The notes below the pieces were generated by a model. It had not been told where the DNA came from and did not search any database. It saw only the letters and a list, made by a program, of their open reading frames with translations. The translations under genes and the position numbers were made by a program. From Cristatella mucedo (lineage: Eukaryota > Bryozoa > Phylactolaemata > Cristatellidae), in contig WPIO01000246.1 of assembly GCA_009760855.2 (NCBI GenBank), positions 124,001 to 188,000 of the forward strand: a stretch of DNA of 64,000 nucleotides. Reading direction: 5' to 3'. Positions 43,736 through 55,559 of the stretch are shown in pieces; within the stretch, counting starts at the first letter, position 1; every line of letters starts with the position of its first letter.

Positions 43736-44380
43736 ATGCTCGGAATAATATCAAAGTACGCTGCATGTAAAATCTATTTAGAAACGTTTCCTCGATTCTG
43801 CTCCGTAGTTCTCACTAAGTCCACTGAAATAAATTGGCAGCGGCCCGGGCAAATGGCCCAATTCACGGCATTACCAAGCGGAACAAAATATATGCTGTTC
43901 AAAAAGCTCCTGGTTGGCTTGCATACGATTGTAAACTCAGCTGCAATTGCACTTGTAAGATGTCACTACATCGGTCGAGCTGTTCTCATGCAATACCGTG
44001 CAATCGACTGCAATATCCCTAGCCAATGCAGCAATTCAGATAAATCTACAGATTCCACCGAAAAAAAGATAAACATAAAATACGTGGAGCTCCCATTTTA
44101 TTGCATATTCAAGTCCGTTGTATGCCGCTTTGCACCCTCACTTAAAACAAACAATTTTGCATCCGCTCAGTTAGGCGATGAGCTGCAATCGCCTGAAAAA
44201 AACTTGGGAGAATACCAAAACTCACTCGGCTCCACTGCAAATCATCCTCTAATCACACCAGTAATGCTCTATGTAAATTTCATAAAAGACCGTACCCAGT
44301 TAAAAGAGCACCCGCAAGTTTTCATTCCGTTTGGCCTACGACCAGAACAGGCTATTTATGAAGCATACAGTGGGAAATAG
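43736..44380 (+). CDS. Orphan ORF, 214 codons
   Basis: An unbroken ATG-to-TAG frame, long for this decayed region. The product has a Cys/Leu-rich first half (LETFPRFCSVVLTKSTEI, HTIVNSAAIALVRCHYIG) and a charged second half (LGDELQSPEKNLGEYQNSL) ending PEQAIYEAYSGK. No domain is recognised. It ends just before an AT-poor direct repeat. It could be a host exon, a young gene or a chance frame; codon patterns could not be tested by eye. Confidence 0.3.
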   Translation: MLGIISKYAACKIYLETFPRFCSVVLTKSTEINWQRPGQMAQFTALPSGTKYMLFKKLLVGLHTIVNSAAIALVRCHYIGRAVLMQYRAIDCNIPSQCSNSDKSTDSTEKKINIKYVELPFYCIFKSVVCRFAPSLKTNNFASAQLGDELQSPEKNLGEYQNSLGSTANHPLITPVMLYVNFIKDRTQLKEHPQVFIPFGLRPEQAIYEAYSGK

Positions 44381-44527
44381 CCAGGAACCGAAAAAGCAGG
44401 GCTATCAGATTGGGCTTTGATTGAGCACTACAAAATTCTCCTTCATAACACCCACGTGGTCTTTGTGAATTTCCGAAGCATGCGGTCGCAAATAGCCAGG
44501 AACTGAAAAAGCACGGCTATGACATTG
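44379..44527 (+). repeat. Direct repeat of about 37 bp around a LINE family 1 scrap
   Basis: The words atagccaggaaccgaaaaag (44379) and atagccaggaactgaaaaag (44491) begin two similar 37-bp segments. Between them lies about 50 bp (44425-44475) matching the family-1 3' UTR (CACCCACGTGGTC). Confidence 0.65.
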
Positions 44528-44765
44528 GTGGGCGTCTGGTGTACAGGAGATGGATGGCCCGAGGGCCGGCCCACAATCCGTAAACCAGCCTGATTCTGCC
44601 TTAACCCTGTCGGACCAGAGTGATGGGACTAGCCCACTCACTTTCATGGGCAGGTAACCTGTGGAAGAAAAAAAGACATAATTCTGAGGAGAAATTTTTG
44701 CAGTCCGTACGACGAGACGTCTGATGGTAGTGCCGGAGCTACCTTCTTTGCTAAAAGTGTGTTAT

Positions 44766-45700
44766 AGTCGGGTTCCAAAACCAGCCCCGTAAATCCGTTT
44801 ACCGATAGGTGATGTGCCTTTCAAGCTAAATGGCATTTACCTCATCGGCCCGATCACCAGCAGCCGATCGGAAATGAGTACATCCTTGTGGTCTGTGATT
44901 ATTATGCATTGCAGTATGCGAAAGCCGTTAGGCTTAGCCAGGTTAGCTTCGAATAGCCAGGGTGCTTATATAAACATTCTCTCGGCTAAAAACAGACGAA
45001 GAGATACTTGACATTCTCTCGGGTAGGAGCAGCCGAAGAGATCCTAACGGATCAATCATCGAACTTCATTAGGAAGTTGCTGAAAGAGCCATACAGACTT
45101 TTACGGATCAAAGCTCTCGGGACCAGTTCCTACCACTCTCAGACAGACGGCCTTATTGAAAGGTTTAACAACCGTAGGTTGATGGCCATGCCCTGAAAGA
45201 CCAAGGACAAAGAAGGGCGTGATTGGGACCGATCACTCCCTTCATCTTCTTTGCCTATATGGAGGTTTCCCAAGCATCTGCGGGATTTTCGTCGTTCGAG
45301 CTGCTCTATGACCCAGACGGTCGGGGCCCGTTGGATGTCCTTAAAGAGGAGGAGGAACGACCTAGGCAGAATTTCATCTATCACGTCTTAGCCATCCGAG
45401 AGAGAATGGAAAGTGTATCAGAACTAGTCAGGGATAATCTTGAAGATGCAAGGAGGTGACAGAAGACCTGGCACTATCAGAACGCACGGGGCCGGATCTT
45501 TAGGCTAGGGGATTACTTGCTATTTCTTCTGCCGACCAGCTCAGATAAACTTCGGACCCAATTGCAGGAGCCCTAGGAGGTTACTGAGAGAATGGGGGAA
45601 GTCAACTGTGCGGTGGACAAGCACGACGTCTGGAAGCGTCGGTGGGTGTTCCACAACAACATACTACGTGGTTATACATCAAGAGCAGAGTCCACAATGG
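44766..45700 (+). pseudogene. Gmr1-like integrase
   Basis: Readable blocks are GDVPFKLNGIYLIGPI (the first catalytic Asp position reads Tyr), EEILTDQSSNFIRKLL (second Asp kept), TSSYHSQTDGLIERFNN (Glu kept) and the C-terminal AYMEVSQASAGFSSFELLY. TAA near 44791, frame changes near 44960 and 45190, and TGA at 45459 interrupt it. Confidence 0.85.
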
Positions 45701-45736
45701 GCGAGCACCTGACGATCAAACAGGTCATGGATCTCC

Positions 45737-46332
45737 GTGCACTCCTGCGTACCTATAGTGGGGGGATTTAGAAAACATCTAGGAAGCCCGAGCTTAGTCG
45801 AGCCCCGCATCGACATTGGTGATGGGAGACCCATACGGTCATCACCTTACGAATTCCGTGTGTTCAGGGAACAGGTTCGGCAAGAGGTAAAAGAAATATT
45901 TGAGGAGGTAATCATTGAGCGGTCGAGCAGTAATTGCTGTTCCCCAGTAGGGGTGGTGCAAAAAAAGGATGGCACCCACGGCCTTTGCACATATTACCGG
46001 AAATTGAATGCACTCTCAAGAGTGGATGCCTGCCCGATGCCACCAATTGAAGACGTAATCGATTGCTTGGGACAGGCCCGACTCATTACCTCCTTGACCT
46101 CACAAAGAAATACTTGCAAATCACGATGGCTGTGGATAGCCAGCACATAACAGCCTTTATGGTAGGAGCCGACTTGTATCAATTTCGGATGACGCCATTT
46201 GGTCTTCAGGGAGCACCTGCCACATTCCAGAGACAAATGAATCAGGTCGTCCAATTACATGAAGCCATGGCTGGCTCATATTTGGATGACTTTGTCATAC
46301 AGAGCAAAATCTGGAAAGAACACCTGACCTGA
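45737..46332 (+). pseudogene. Gmr1-like reverse transcriptase, fingers and palm
   Basis: ORF 45737-46150 gives VEPRIDIGDGRPIRSSPYEF, CCSPVGVVQKKDGTHGLC and SRVDACPMPPIEDVID; after a frameshift near 46100, ORF 46063-46332 gives QFRMTPFGLQGAPATFQRQM and the active-site box YLDDF near 46290. The box is intact, but the protein ends at a TGA at 46330-46332. Confidence 0.88.
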
Positions 46333-46899
46333 CTTGATAGCTTTCACGAGAGAAACACTCAGCTTGCTCGCTGGAGTCTGTCCGTTCAACCCTCGATACC
46401 TTGTCCGACACAATCGTGTGATTCGTACTTTAGGCGATGCCTGCTGACACCGTACATGCTGCCCCAGAACATAATTCGTACTGACCCTGTACCAGTCATC
46501 CCTAACGCTGTTATGCTTGTTCCCTGAGCATGCTACCGTTAACTATTCGATTGAGCTTCCTTTGCAGAAAACCAATGAGAAAGTGATTGAGGTCTTTAAC
46601 AGTTTATTATTACTAGTATATACTAATGCTGTTATTCCTGCAATTTTTCATATACCTATACTCCTATTACTGTTACTTTTCAATGTTCTCAAATAAATGT
46701 TTATTTGACAAATATTCTCAAGTGAGAAACATATGTACGGTATACTGGCTCTCAGTGGTAAATGAAAACTTGACTATGACAGTGATTTTTAGTTCGAAGC
46801 TTGCGAGTACTGAGATTATCCTTAAGATTCCTTAGAATCTTTTAATTTGCAAAACTGGAGTTGAACTGGATATCTCGGTTGAGGACAAGGACTAGAATC
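46333..46899. other. Unassigned DNA between pol fragment and repeat array
   Basis: No recognised features. Confidence 0.4.
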
Positions 46900-49345
46900 T
46901 CGGCTGTCACTGAAGCTTGAGTCATCTGGAGAAGCTGAGGACTAGTCGTCGGCAATAAGTCAGCAGTCAGCGTCGGTCACTGGAGCAGTCAGCTTAACTG
47001 GAGTTGAGAAGTCATCTGCTCATGCAGAAGCTAAGGACAAGCAGTCGTCGGCAATAGATGTATCTTAGCAGCAGCAGTCGTCGGCTCTTACTTCTCTTCA
47101 GCTGGAGCAGTCATCGGCTCTAACTGGAGTTGAGGACAAGGATTTGTTGGACCTGACTGGAGTTCAGGACAAGCAGTCATCGGCTGTCACTGAAGCTTAA
47201 GACTAGAGCTCTCAGGACAAGCAGTCGGCAATAGATGTATCTTAGCAGCAGCGGCTGTCACTGAAGCTTAAGACTAGAAGTCATCTGCTCATGCAGAAGC
47301 TAAGGACAATCAGTCGTCGGCAATAGATGTATCTTAGCAGCAGCAGTCGTCGGCTCTTACTTCTCTTCAGCTGGAGCAGTCATCGGCTCTAACTAGAGTT
47401 GAGGACAAGGATATCTCGGCTCGGACTGGAGTTCAGGACAAGCAGTCATCGGCTCTCACTGAAGCTGAGAACAAGCAGTCGTCTGCTCTTGCAGAAGCTG
47501 AGGACAAGCAGTCGTCGGTAATAGATGTATCTCAGCTGGAGCAGTCGCTAGCTCTAACTTTATTTCAGCTGGAGCAGTCGTCGGCTTTGACTGGAGCTGA
47601 GGACAAGGATTTGTTGGCTCTGACTGGAGCTAAAGACAAGCAGTCGTCGGCTTTTGCTAAAGCTGAGGACAAGAAGTCGTCGGCAAGTGATGTATCTCAG
47701 CAGGAGCAGTCGTCGGCTCTAACTTTATTTCAGTTGGAGCATTCGTCGGTTCTGACTGGAGTAGAGGACAAGGATTTGTCGGCTCTGACTAACGCTGAAG
47801 AAGAAGAGTCGTTGGCCCTGACTTCCGTTCTGCTGGAGCAGTCGTCGGCTCTAACCAGAGCTAAAGACAAGATGTTGTCGGCTCTGATTAGCGCAGAAGA
47901 CCAAGAGTTGTCAGCTCTGACTGGAGATGAGGACAAGCGGTAGTCGGCCCTGTCTGGAGCTGAGGACAAGCAGTCGTTGGCTCTAACTGGAGCAGAGGAC
48001 AAGCAGTTGTCGGCAAATACAGGAGTTGAGCTGATGCAGTCGTCTGCTTTGACTGGAGTCTGGACAAGGATTTGTCGGCTCTGACTAGCGCTGAGGACAA
48101 AAGAGTCATCGGCTGTGACTGGAGAGTAGGATTAGCAGTGGTCGGCTCTGACTTGAGCAAAGCAGAAGCAGTCGTCGGCTCTGACTGGAGCTGACGAAAA
48201 GTAGTCGTCCACTCTTACATGAGTTTTGCTGGAGCCGTCTTCGGCTTTGTCTGGAGCTGAGGACAAGGATTTGTCAGCTCTGACTAGAGCTGAAGACAAA
48301 GAGTTGTCGGCCCTCACTTGGGTTCTGCTGGAGCAATCTTCGACTTCGACCAGAGCTGAGGACAAGCAGTCATCGGCTCTGACTTGAGCTGAGGACAAGC
48401 AGTCGTCGGCAATTGCTGGAGTTATTCTGAAGCAGTCGTCGGCTCTATCTTGAGTTGAGCACAAGGATTTGTCGGCTCTGGCTAGAGCTGAGGACAAAGA
48501 GTTGTCGCCTCTAACTGAAGCTGAGGACAAGCAGTCGTCGGTAATTGATGTATCTCAGCTGGAGCAGTCGTCAGCTCTAACTTCTTTTCAGCTGGAGCAG
48601 TCGTCGGCTCTAACTGGAGTTGAGGACAAGGATTTTTCAGCTCTGACTGGATTTGAGGACATGCAGTCGTCGGCTCTCACTGAAGCTGAGGACTAGCAGT
48701 CGTCGGCAATTGATGTATCTCAGCAGGAGCAGTCGTCAGCTCTTACTTCTTTTCAGCTGGAGCAGTCGTCGGCTCTAACTGGAGTGGAACAAAAACAGTC
48801 GTCGGCTCTGACTAGAGCTGAGGACATGTCGGCTCTGACTGGAGACGAGGACAAGCAGTGATCGGCTCTTACTGGAACTGAGGACAAGTAGTCATCGACG
48901 ATTACAGGAGTCTAGCTGAAGCAGTCGTCGGCTCAGACTGGAGCTGAGGACAAGGATTTTTCGGCTCTGATTAGAGCTGCAGGCAAAGAGTTGTCGGCCC
49001 TTTCTTCAGTTCTGCTGGAGCAGTCGTCGGCTCTAGCCAGAGCTGAGGACAAGATGCTGTCGGCTCTGACTAGAGCCGAGGACAAAGAGTTGTCGGCTCT
49101 GAGAGTTGTTGGCTCTGACTGGAGATGAGGACAAGCAGTGGTCGGCTCGGACTGGAGCTAAGCAGAAGCAGTCGTAGGCTTTGACTGGAGCTGAGGACAA
49201 GTAGTCGTCGGCTCTTAGTGGAGTGGAGGACAAGCAGTCGTCGGCTCTTAGTGGATCGGTGGACAAGGAGTTGTCGGCTCTTACTGGTGCTGATGAGAAA
49301 GAGTGATCGGCTCTGACTGGAGCTGACGACACGCAGTGGTCGGCT
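46900..49345 (+). repeat. Expanded 33-bp (11-codon) repeat array, plus-strand hendecads
   Basis: About 2.4 kb of 33-bp units whose translation is ALTGAEDKQSS or ALTxxQLEQSS. Frames stay open for up to 119 codons (47587-47943) but TAG/TGA codons appear at many places, for example Lys-TAG-Ser-Ser where a Gln is usual. Units and flanking codons (CTGGAGCAGTCGTCGGCT) match the LEQSSAL hendecads of the minus-strand locus at 34.5-34.8 kb. It looks like a translocated, inverted and amplified piece of that gene, now decaying. Confidence 0.75.
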
Positions 49346-50509
49346 GTCACTTCGTAAACTGTATCAAATTAGGCAGCTCTAACTTCACCATGACTCTATT
49401 CTTGTTCAGGTATCTCTATTTTTGCGATCTGCCCATCCCTACCGACGACGTCTGGCAGGGTAGCCGCTACGGTCTAAGCGCATTGTTATGCTTTGCAGCC
49501 ACAAGAAATCTTGGCAGACCGAAATACAAAAATACCAGATGGCTTCAGTTGGTCCTCAGGAGCCCTTGGCTCCCGGCTCCGATTAGAGATACCTGTCAAA
49601 GAGTGCAGGGTGATGTTAAAGCTCCCTCATGCATTACGGTTCGCATAATTGATGAACATTGATTGCAAGCTGGAAATTCTTATGTGCAATTTTCGTGCAT
49701 TTAACAGTAAACGTGCCTACCTTTCCTGCACAAAATGTAACCATCACCTCACATCTGAGCTGTAAGAAATATTCTGGATGTCAAGGTATTTCTTACATAA
49801 GTGCATTACCTCGCCGGATTGTGACGAATAACAACAATCGACATTGTCGATTGATTGTTAAAAAAGATGCATTATGGTCCTTTCAAAAATGCAACAAAAT
49901 CGTTAATGAGTGTGGTGCTTTATGTTATATTATATTACGGAAGTTTTCCTATTGAAAATTAGAGCATAATATTTGGAAATGGATTTTGACTAGTGTTTCA
50001 TTTCTCTGTCCACTTAGAAAGAATCTATGAAATGCAATCTATTTTTTGAGGGTCTACGGAGTTCCACACATGAGACCAGTCAATGAAGAATTCATTCACC
50101 GTCAAACTATTTAAGCCGTAAGCTTCAACTTAGGGTATTTCTTGCAAAATAAACATATTCCAAGGAATCTTGAGGATAATCCCAGTGCTTGTGTCTCTTG
50201 AGCTCAAAATCACTGCCGTACAGCCAATTTTCAATCAATAATGAGAGCCATTACTTAGTGGTGGGCATATTTTTTCCAGTTGAGAATCTTGGCCAAATAA
50301 AAAGTTTTGAGAACATAAAAACGTCATAGTAATAAATGTGTAGGCATAGACTCGTATCAATAGCCATGTAAAATGACTCAATCACTTTCTTGTAACAATT
50401 TCTGAAAAATAAGCTCAGCCAAATATTCGGAGCGTGCTCAACGACGAGCATATTGTTGTTTAGATGACAGGCCCGGCAACAAATATTGTTAGAGGTGGCA
50501 TGTGCAGAG
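49346..50509. other. Unassigned DNA, one exon-like frame
   Basis: The plus-strand frame 49390-49662 (YLYFCDLPIPTDDVWQGS, ALLCFAATRNLGRPKYK) looks protein-like and starts right after the repeat array. No homologue is recognised and no splice sites were fixed. Confidence 0.3.
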
Positions 50510-50925
50510 TTAGCAGGCATCTCCTAAAGTACGAATCACAAGCACTAAATAAATGTTGTCTTAAATAGATGTAATTTTGCAGTTTTTCAAATGTGGTCAA
50601 GCCAGGGAACTTCCTGAAAATAGTTGCAAGGATGTTCTGGGTTTTGGATGCATGCAAATTCAAGGCAAGTTCTCCTAAAAATTTAAAGGGTTCATATTTA
50701 GTGAGGCTAATGCAGTGGACTAGATATGATAGGCTGGCAACTGCCGAAGAATGAACAAATCTGAAAATGAGTGTCGGAATCTTGAAGTTGACGTCGTGCA
50801 TAGTTGCGAGTCAGTGCCGGTTAGCTAGAAGTGCTGTAGTGGTTCCACTGTAACGCTCCTGCAAAACATGTCTAGCAGCAGGGTTCTGCATCAACTGGGA
50901 GCCATTGCTTGGTAATCTATTTAAA
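50510..50925 (-). mobile_element. Degenerate L2-like LINE fragment
   Basis: Minus-strand text SKTQNILATIFRKFPGLTTF corresponds to the last part of the L2 RT ORF (compare RTSPDLTTFKRNLKTYLF at 57.3 kb). Much more diverged than the 24 and 57 kb copies, so an older insertion. Confidence 0.65.
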
Positions 50926-50978
50926 GGCTTTCGCTGAGTTTCACTCTCATTGCAGATAACCATAGTAATAACAATTCC

Positions 50979-51130
50979 GTTGATTTAGCGCCCTCAGAGA
51001 ACATAATCTCTTTACAGGAAATGTACATGTGCTGCAAAGGAAGCGAGACCGGATGGTTAATGGTAGCATTCTCAATGGCAACAAGAATAACATTGATAGG
51101 CGTTACATGCATACAACCAGAATGCTGACG
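50979..51130 (-). mobile_element. Degenerate L2-like LINE 3' end
   Basis: Begins TTTAGCGCCCTCAGAGAACA and continues as the reverse complement of the L2 3' UTR, including the TGCTGCAAAGG word. A second, separate old copy next to the one above. Confidence 0.6.
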
Positions 51131-51544
51131 ACTAGTGATCATTGCTAGGTTCAGGAATCAGTAACAATTACTATACAGACTCGGTTAGACCCACCGTGCG
51201 ACGAAATGTGACCGACTTAAGTAACTGGACTTGACAATAATTTCTACAGACTCTGCGAGAAACCGTTGCAAAATAAAACCCTGTTATACTCAGCACGGCT
51301 GGTGTGATCGCAGCTACGGTGTTGAATACCAACAGTGATAATACGCCCGTACCATACGATGCAATCGTAACAATAAATTTAGGTCTAAATAGCTTATTGA
51401 ACTTAAATCAGGGAAATATCAGTGCAACATCTTCAACAAAAACTTGATGGTCAGATAGATCACGGTAGTCCGTAAAATTTACCCTAGAACTTAAAACTTG
51501 TTCCTAAATGAATGTTCTTACTTACGAGTAACCATTTATTCGTG

Positions 51545-51640
51545 CTTCTTTAGCAGCACCTATAAAGTGTCTAGAAAGAGACAATTTGTTCTGAGTGAGC
51601 TATATCAAGCGTATTAATATTCAATTAATGTTATTAAGAC
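51545..51640 (+). mobile_element. Very degenerate L2-like 3' tail
   Basis: TATAAAGTGTCTAGAAAGAG and TATCAAGCGTATTAATATT resemble the L2 3' stem and tail with many substitutions. Confidence 0.35.
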
Positions 51641-52579
51641 GTATGCATTACTTTGTGCTTCCAGGACGTGAGCCCAGGTTAACTTCCAAATTGACCTGCA
51701 TTGGTTAATTATACTTAAAACCTCTTTTACGAAACCGATCTATATTTTTCATTTCCACGTAACGAAGGCTATGAATTACACGAGCAATTTTTAGAATTTA
51801 GTTTTCGCACTTGTGATACAATCTGCTGACTTATATCCATTTTTTAAATTTCTTTTCATATCTGAAAATCAATCTAGAAGCTCAAAAAGTTATTTTAATG
51901 TTGATCCCTCAACTAATTTTCTGCTATTCAAACTAGGCCTTGTCATTTGCAGAGATAAGGCGCTTGCCTTTAACTACCATTGATCCTTGGGAGAACCTGG
52001 CGGCAAATAAAGAACGGCAGGATAATAATGAAGTTACTTAAAGTTTTCACGGAAATGCATTATATCGGAATGTACGCAACAATTTAATTTGTATGACGTT
52101 GTATTCAACGTTTAAGTTGTTGTCACAATCGCTTTTGCGATCATTTAAAGAATAATTCAAGCAATGCGGTTATTTAAATAATAATCTTAAAAATTATTCT
52201 TGTCATAGAAAAGTTAGTTATTTTAAGAAATGTAACTTGGAATGGAAACAACTCTTTTCTATAATTATTCTATTGAGGATTCTAAACCTGATACTGCAAA
52301 TCCTCTTCGTATAGTAGCTGTTTCTGTCATTTTTTACAACCCTTTTCGTTCGTCGCATAAATCAATCTTAAAACTCTAATAGTAGTTTATAGTAGCATTT
52401 TTATTAGTTTCTTCGATTTTAATTGGAATTCAACTTTGCTTGCTTTTAAAGCAAATCAGTTTGGTCACCGATACACTGTAAGCCTTAAATTCCATTCAGT
52501 TTAAAGTGCCTTTAGAGAATGTGATTTCAACGTAGACCATTCAGATATGCTGTGAGGCTGAAACACTCAACCTGGTTAA
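51641..52579. other. Unassigned AT-rich DNA
   Basis: No recognised gene; scattered short open frames only. Confidence 0.4.
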
Positions 52580-52710
52580 CTGACCCAGTGGTTAAGGTAA
52601 TTGAACCAATCAATGTCGGGGCAAGGTCGTGGGACAAGCCCTGTCGTATACGCGAAGCGCCTAAATAGATATGATGTTATCTTGGGGCGACATACCGATG
52701 AATTATGTTT
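52580..52710 (+). mobile_element. Degenerate tRNA-derived SINE
   Basis: Aligns with the copy at 60.19 kb: CAGTGGTTAAGG (box A region), a conserved GCGCCTAAATAGAT tail and the end GATGAATTAT. Box B is not intact. Confidence 0.6.
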
Positions 52711-54599
52711 ATATTAAATAATACATTATATAACACATTGTAATATATAATATGTATTGCATATTATATACAGTAAATTGTAAATAGAAAATTTATAGTA
52801 TGTAAGGTATAATATATAATACACATTTACCTTGGCACCGGGCGTTAAAGAGCGAGCACTTTAAAGAATGGGTGAAACCAGAAAGGCAGTTGTACTAATG
52901 ACCTAAGTTAGCCAATACTGGGTGCTACTAAAGCTAGCCGATTATCCAGTGTCACATTGAAACATTACTTGATAGGATTGCTTTCATGAAAGAAAAAAAA
53001 GTGGTTACGTGAATATACCCGATTTTAAAATTTAGTTTAGTCAAAACTTGAAATTAAATTCTTTTCTGTCACTGGTTCTGTTAATTTATGTAGATCTCAC
53101 AATTCCTATTGTAAGTAGGTCGATTTCTTGGTTAGTTAGTCGAATCGTCTGACGATATACGTACATATCGTTGATGTTAAACTTCCATTCAGTAATTGGT
53201 TATCTAAAATGAGTAGGACGGTGTAGGTCGATCAAAAATGGTGATTAAGAATGCAGATGAATTATAAATTGCATGCATAGCTCCCACGAACACTTTGATA
53301 GTTTAAATCTACATTTAAAATCAGTTGAAGCTAAAGCAAGTCAAAACAGATAACCAACGGACTGATTTTTAAGGTTCTATAATGCATTCATTTTTCATTG
53401 ACATTACTGGAGCCACTTCTAATTGGTACGTAAGGTAAGTCTCTCATTGACAAAGATAGAAGTACAAGCCAAAAGAAATCGTCAAATAATTTCAAAGTTG
53501 ATAATGTTGCCTTTGGAATTTTTTGATAACCCGTAGTTTGTACGTTAGCTCCAAAATCATAGGGATTTTCACTTTTGTAGGTTTTTTAAATTATTTTTAC
53601 CAGAGACAGAACATTACTAGATGGTGGAAAAAATTGGATATAAAGTCTACCGGCACTTTATTTTCAACGGGACTTACTAATACTAGTAACATTTATAAAT
53701 TTGTATTGCATTATCGTAAACTGAATTTCTCTCTGGGCAGTTTAGAAATAATGCGTATATATCATAACGAACATTTGGTGATAACATCCACCTTGTAGTA
53801 TGTAAAGTATGAGCAGTTATATGCACACCAAGGCCTCATCACGGAGACTTACCAAATCCTGTAAGAAATAGGTGCGTTTGAAGCAATTTTAAAGTTTCTT
53901 TTGTCAAGCTACGTTCTAATGTGATCGCTAGTGAGTCCCATGATTTCAGAGCACAACAATTAAAGACACGGTCTCAAACGGTTTTGCAGTTCATACGCGG
54001 TATGGCTAAGGAATCGAATCAGAAAAGCAGGCTGTGCGATTCCTTGCCTGGTGGGAGAGTACTTGTTGTAAGTAGGCTGGTCCCAAATAATATTATTAAA
54101 TAATAAAAAATATTCACTGCATGCGTGACACAGGTTCGTGCACTTTTGCGAAGGTCGTTCGTATTGTTTACACCTCAAATAAAGAATCCTTGAATAAGAG
54201 TTCGTTGCCTCGCTCATTTTCAGTGAGACAATACAACGTTTAAATACGGAAGTTAAGCATCCTTTGGCAGCATATGTCCGCAAGTAATTTTGCTTTCGAC
54301 TGTATAAACGCGTGAAAACCTAAACTAAATATTTCCCTCATCGTGTAAGCCATTTTCATTTCGGTCAATATGGGTTCCATTACAGCCTTTTAAACGGAAC
54401 TACAACCAATATCTTGCACATCATGACCTCTGTCAAGATGTTGTGTTATCGGATCCTGTCATAAGCGATTCTTTACAGGCACTGCCAGCCATGTAGATAG
54501 CCGTAAATGCTCTTCTGACACTACGAAATAAAGTGTTAAATTACCTAGACGTAGCTTGTACCCACTAAAGAGCTATCCTCCGTGGATGAAAGTTCCTAA
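52711..54599. other. Unassigned AT-rich DNA
   Basis: 52720-52835 is a low-complexity stretch of repeated TATAATATATAAT-like words. The plus-strand frame at 53523-53798 (91 codons) has no ATG start and no recognised motif. Confidence 0.4.
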
Positions 54600-55090
54600 T
54601 CTTAGATTGGCTATTCTTGAGCTGACCCACAAGGCCCACCGAGGCTTGGCTCGTACATAGAAAGCTGAACCAATGCACTAAATTTAGCCTCTATATGCCC
54701 TCAGATTCTGCATGGGTAATAAATTAGCCGTTCCATTCTTTCAATTAAAAAATGCTGGTGACACAAGCTGAAGCACAAATGCATGTCCTATAATGTGTAG
54801 CTGACTTCCACGATTCTTAAACAAAGACAGCTACTCTCCTAAGACCAACTATCATGCTCATATTTATCAGCGGTCCTCAGCTGCTACTTCTTTTGATACT
54901 CAGTATCTCAACTATTCTAGCAGAACTCTGCTTTTCTTCCCACTTTCTCTTTGTTGCGCTAGATAAAATTTGTTGGTCACCGAAAACATATCACAAGCCA
55001 CTTGGGCTGAGAGTACACAATGCAAATTTGTCCTGCGTAACATCTAGTTAATCTGTATGGCTTTTTGGAGTTACAGATGGGGATGCATAT
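54600..55090 (+). mobile_element. Degenerate LINE family 1 fragment
   Basis: GAGCTGACCCACAAGGCCCA and the 3' UTR TCCTGCGTAACATC align with the family-1 copies at 1 and 62.36 kb, with many indels and no usable frame. An older insertion of the same family. Confidence 0.75.
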
Positions 55091-55559
55091 AGATGCCTAC
55101 ATACATTCAGTGGAGTGACTAGGTGGAGAAGCTGTCTCATAGCCGAATTTCCGCAATGTGGGCCCTTCTTGAAGACGACGCCTAAATTCCATGCTCGTGG
55201 TGATGGTCGTGCAGCGGCATTACCTAATAAAACAACAATCTTCTAGACCAGCCATGTGCTTAGGGTGTTATGTTAGCAGCAGTTCAGTTAATATCCCCAT
55301 TTCGTTTAAGAATCCAATATCAAAAATCCCAAGATTAGGTTTACAAGTTTCAGCATGGATTCCTTGTTGTATAAGACTAATAGACCTAAGTATCGGCAGA
55401 ATAAAAGTGACATTATATTTTATGGGCATGATCCAGATTTTACATAGGTAGAGTGTAAATGTAGTAAAGCAACGGCCGAGCCCGGACCCTTGAGGTTTCG
55501 TAGATGACAGGTCCGGTAAATAAGACCTGAGCCACGCGCGACGTGGTTCGGACATGATC
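55091..55559. other. Unassigned DNA
   Basis: No gene recognised. Two overlapping open frames on opposite strands lack motifs. Confidence 0.4.

Larger units (their letters stand above)
44766..46332 (+). mobile_element. Gmr1-like gypsy pol fragment: integrase upstream of RT
   Basis: The order on one strand is integrase core, integrase C-terminus, linker, then RT, with readable text through the linker (FLLPTSSDKLRTQLQEP, KRRWVFHNNILRG). In most Ty3/gypsy elements integrase follows RNase H; the reversed order is the mark of Gmr1-like elements. No protease, RNase H or LTR is seen. Several stops and a frameshift near 45760 make it a dead fragment. Confidence 0.85.

Noticed and set aside
45994-46254. 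86-codon minus-strand ORF
   Set aside because: Shadow of the Gmr1-like reverse transcriptase on the plus strand.
47730-49350. Minus-strand frames rich in SSAPVRAD
   Set aside because: Antisense readings of the plus-strand 33-bp array; the LEQSS text shared with the other locus is on the plus strand.
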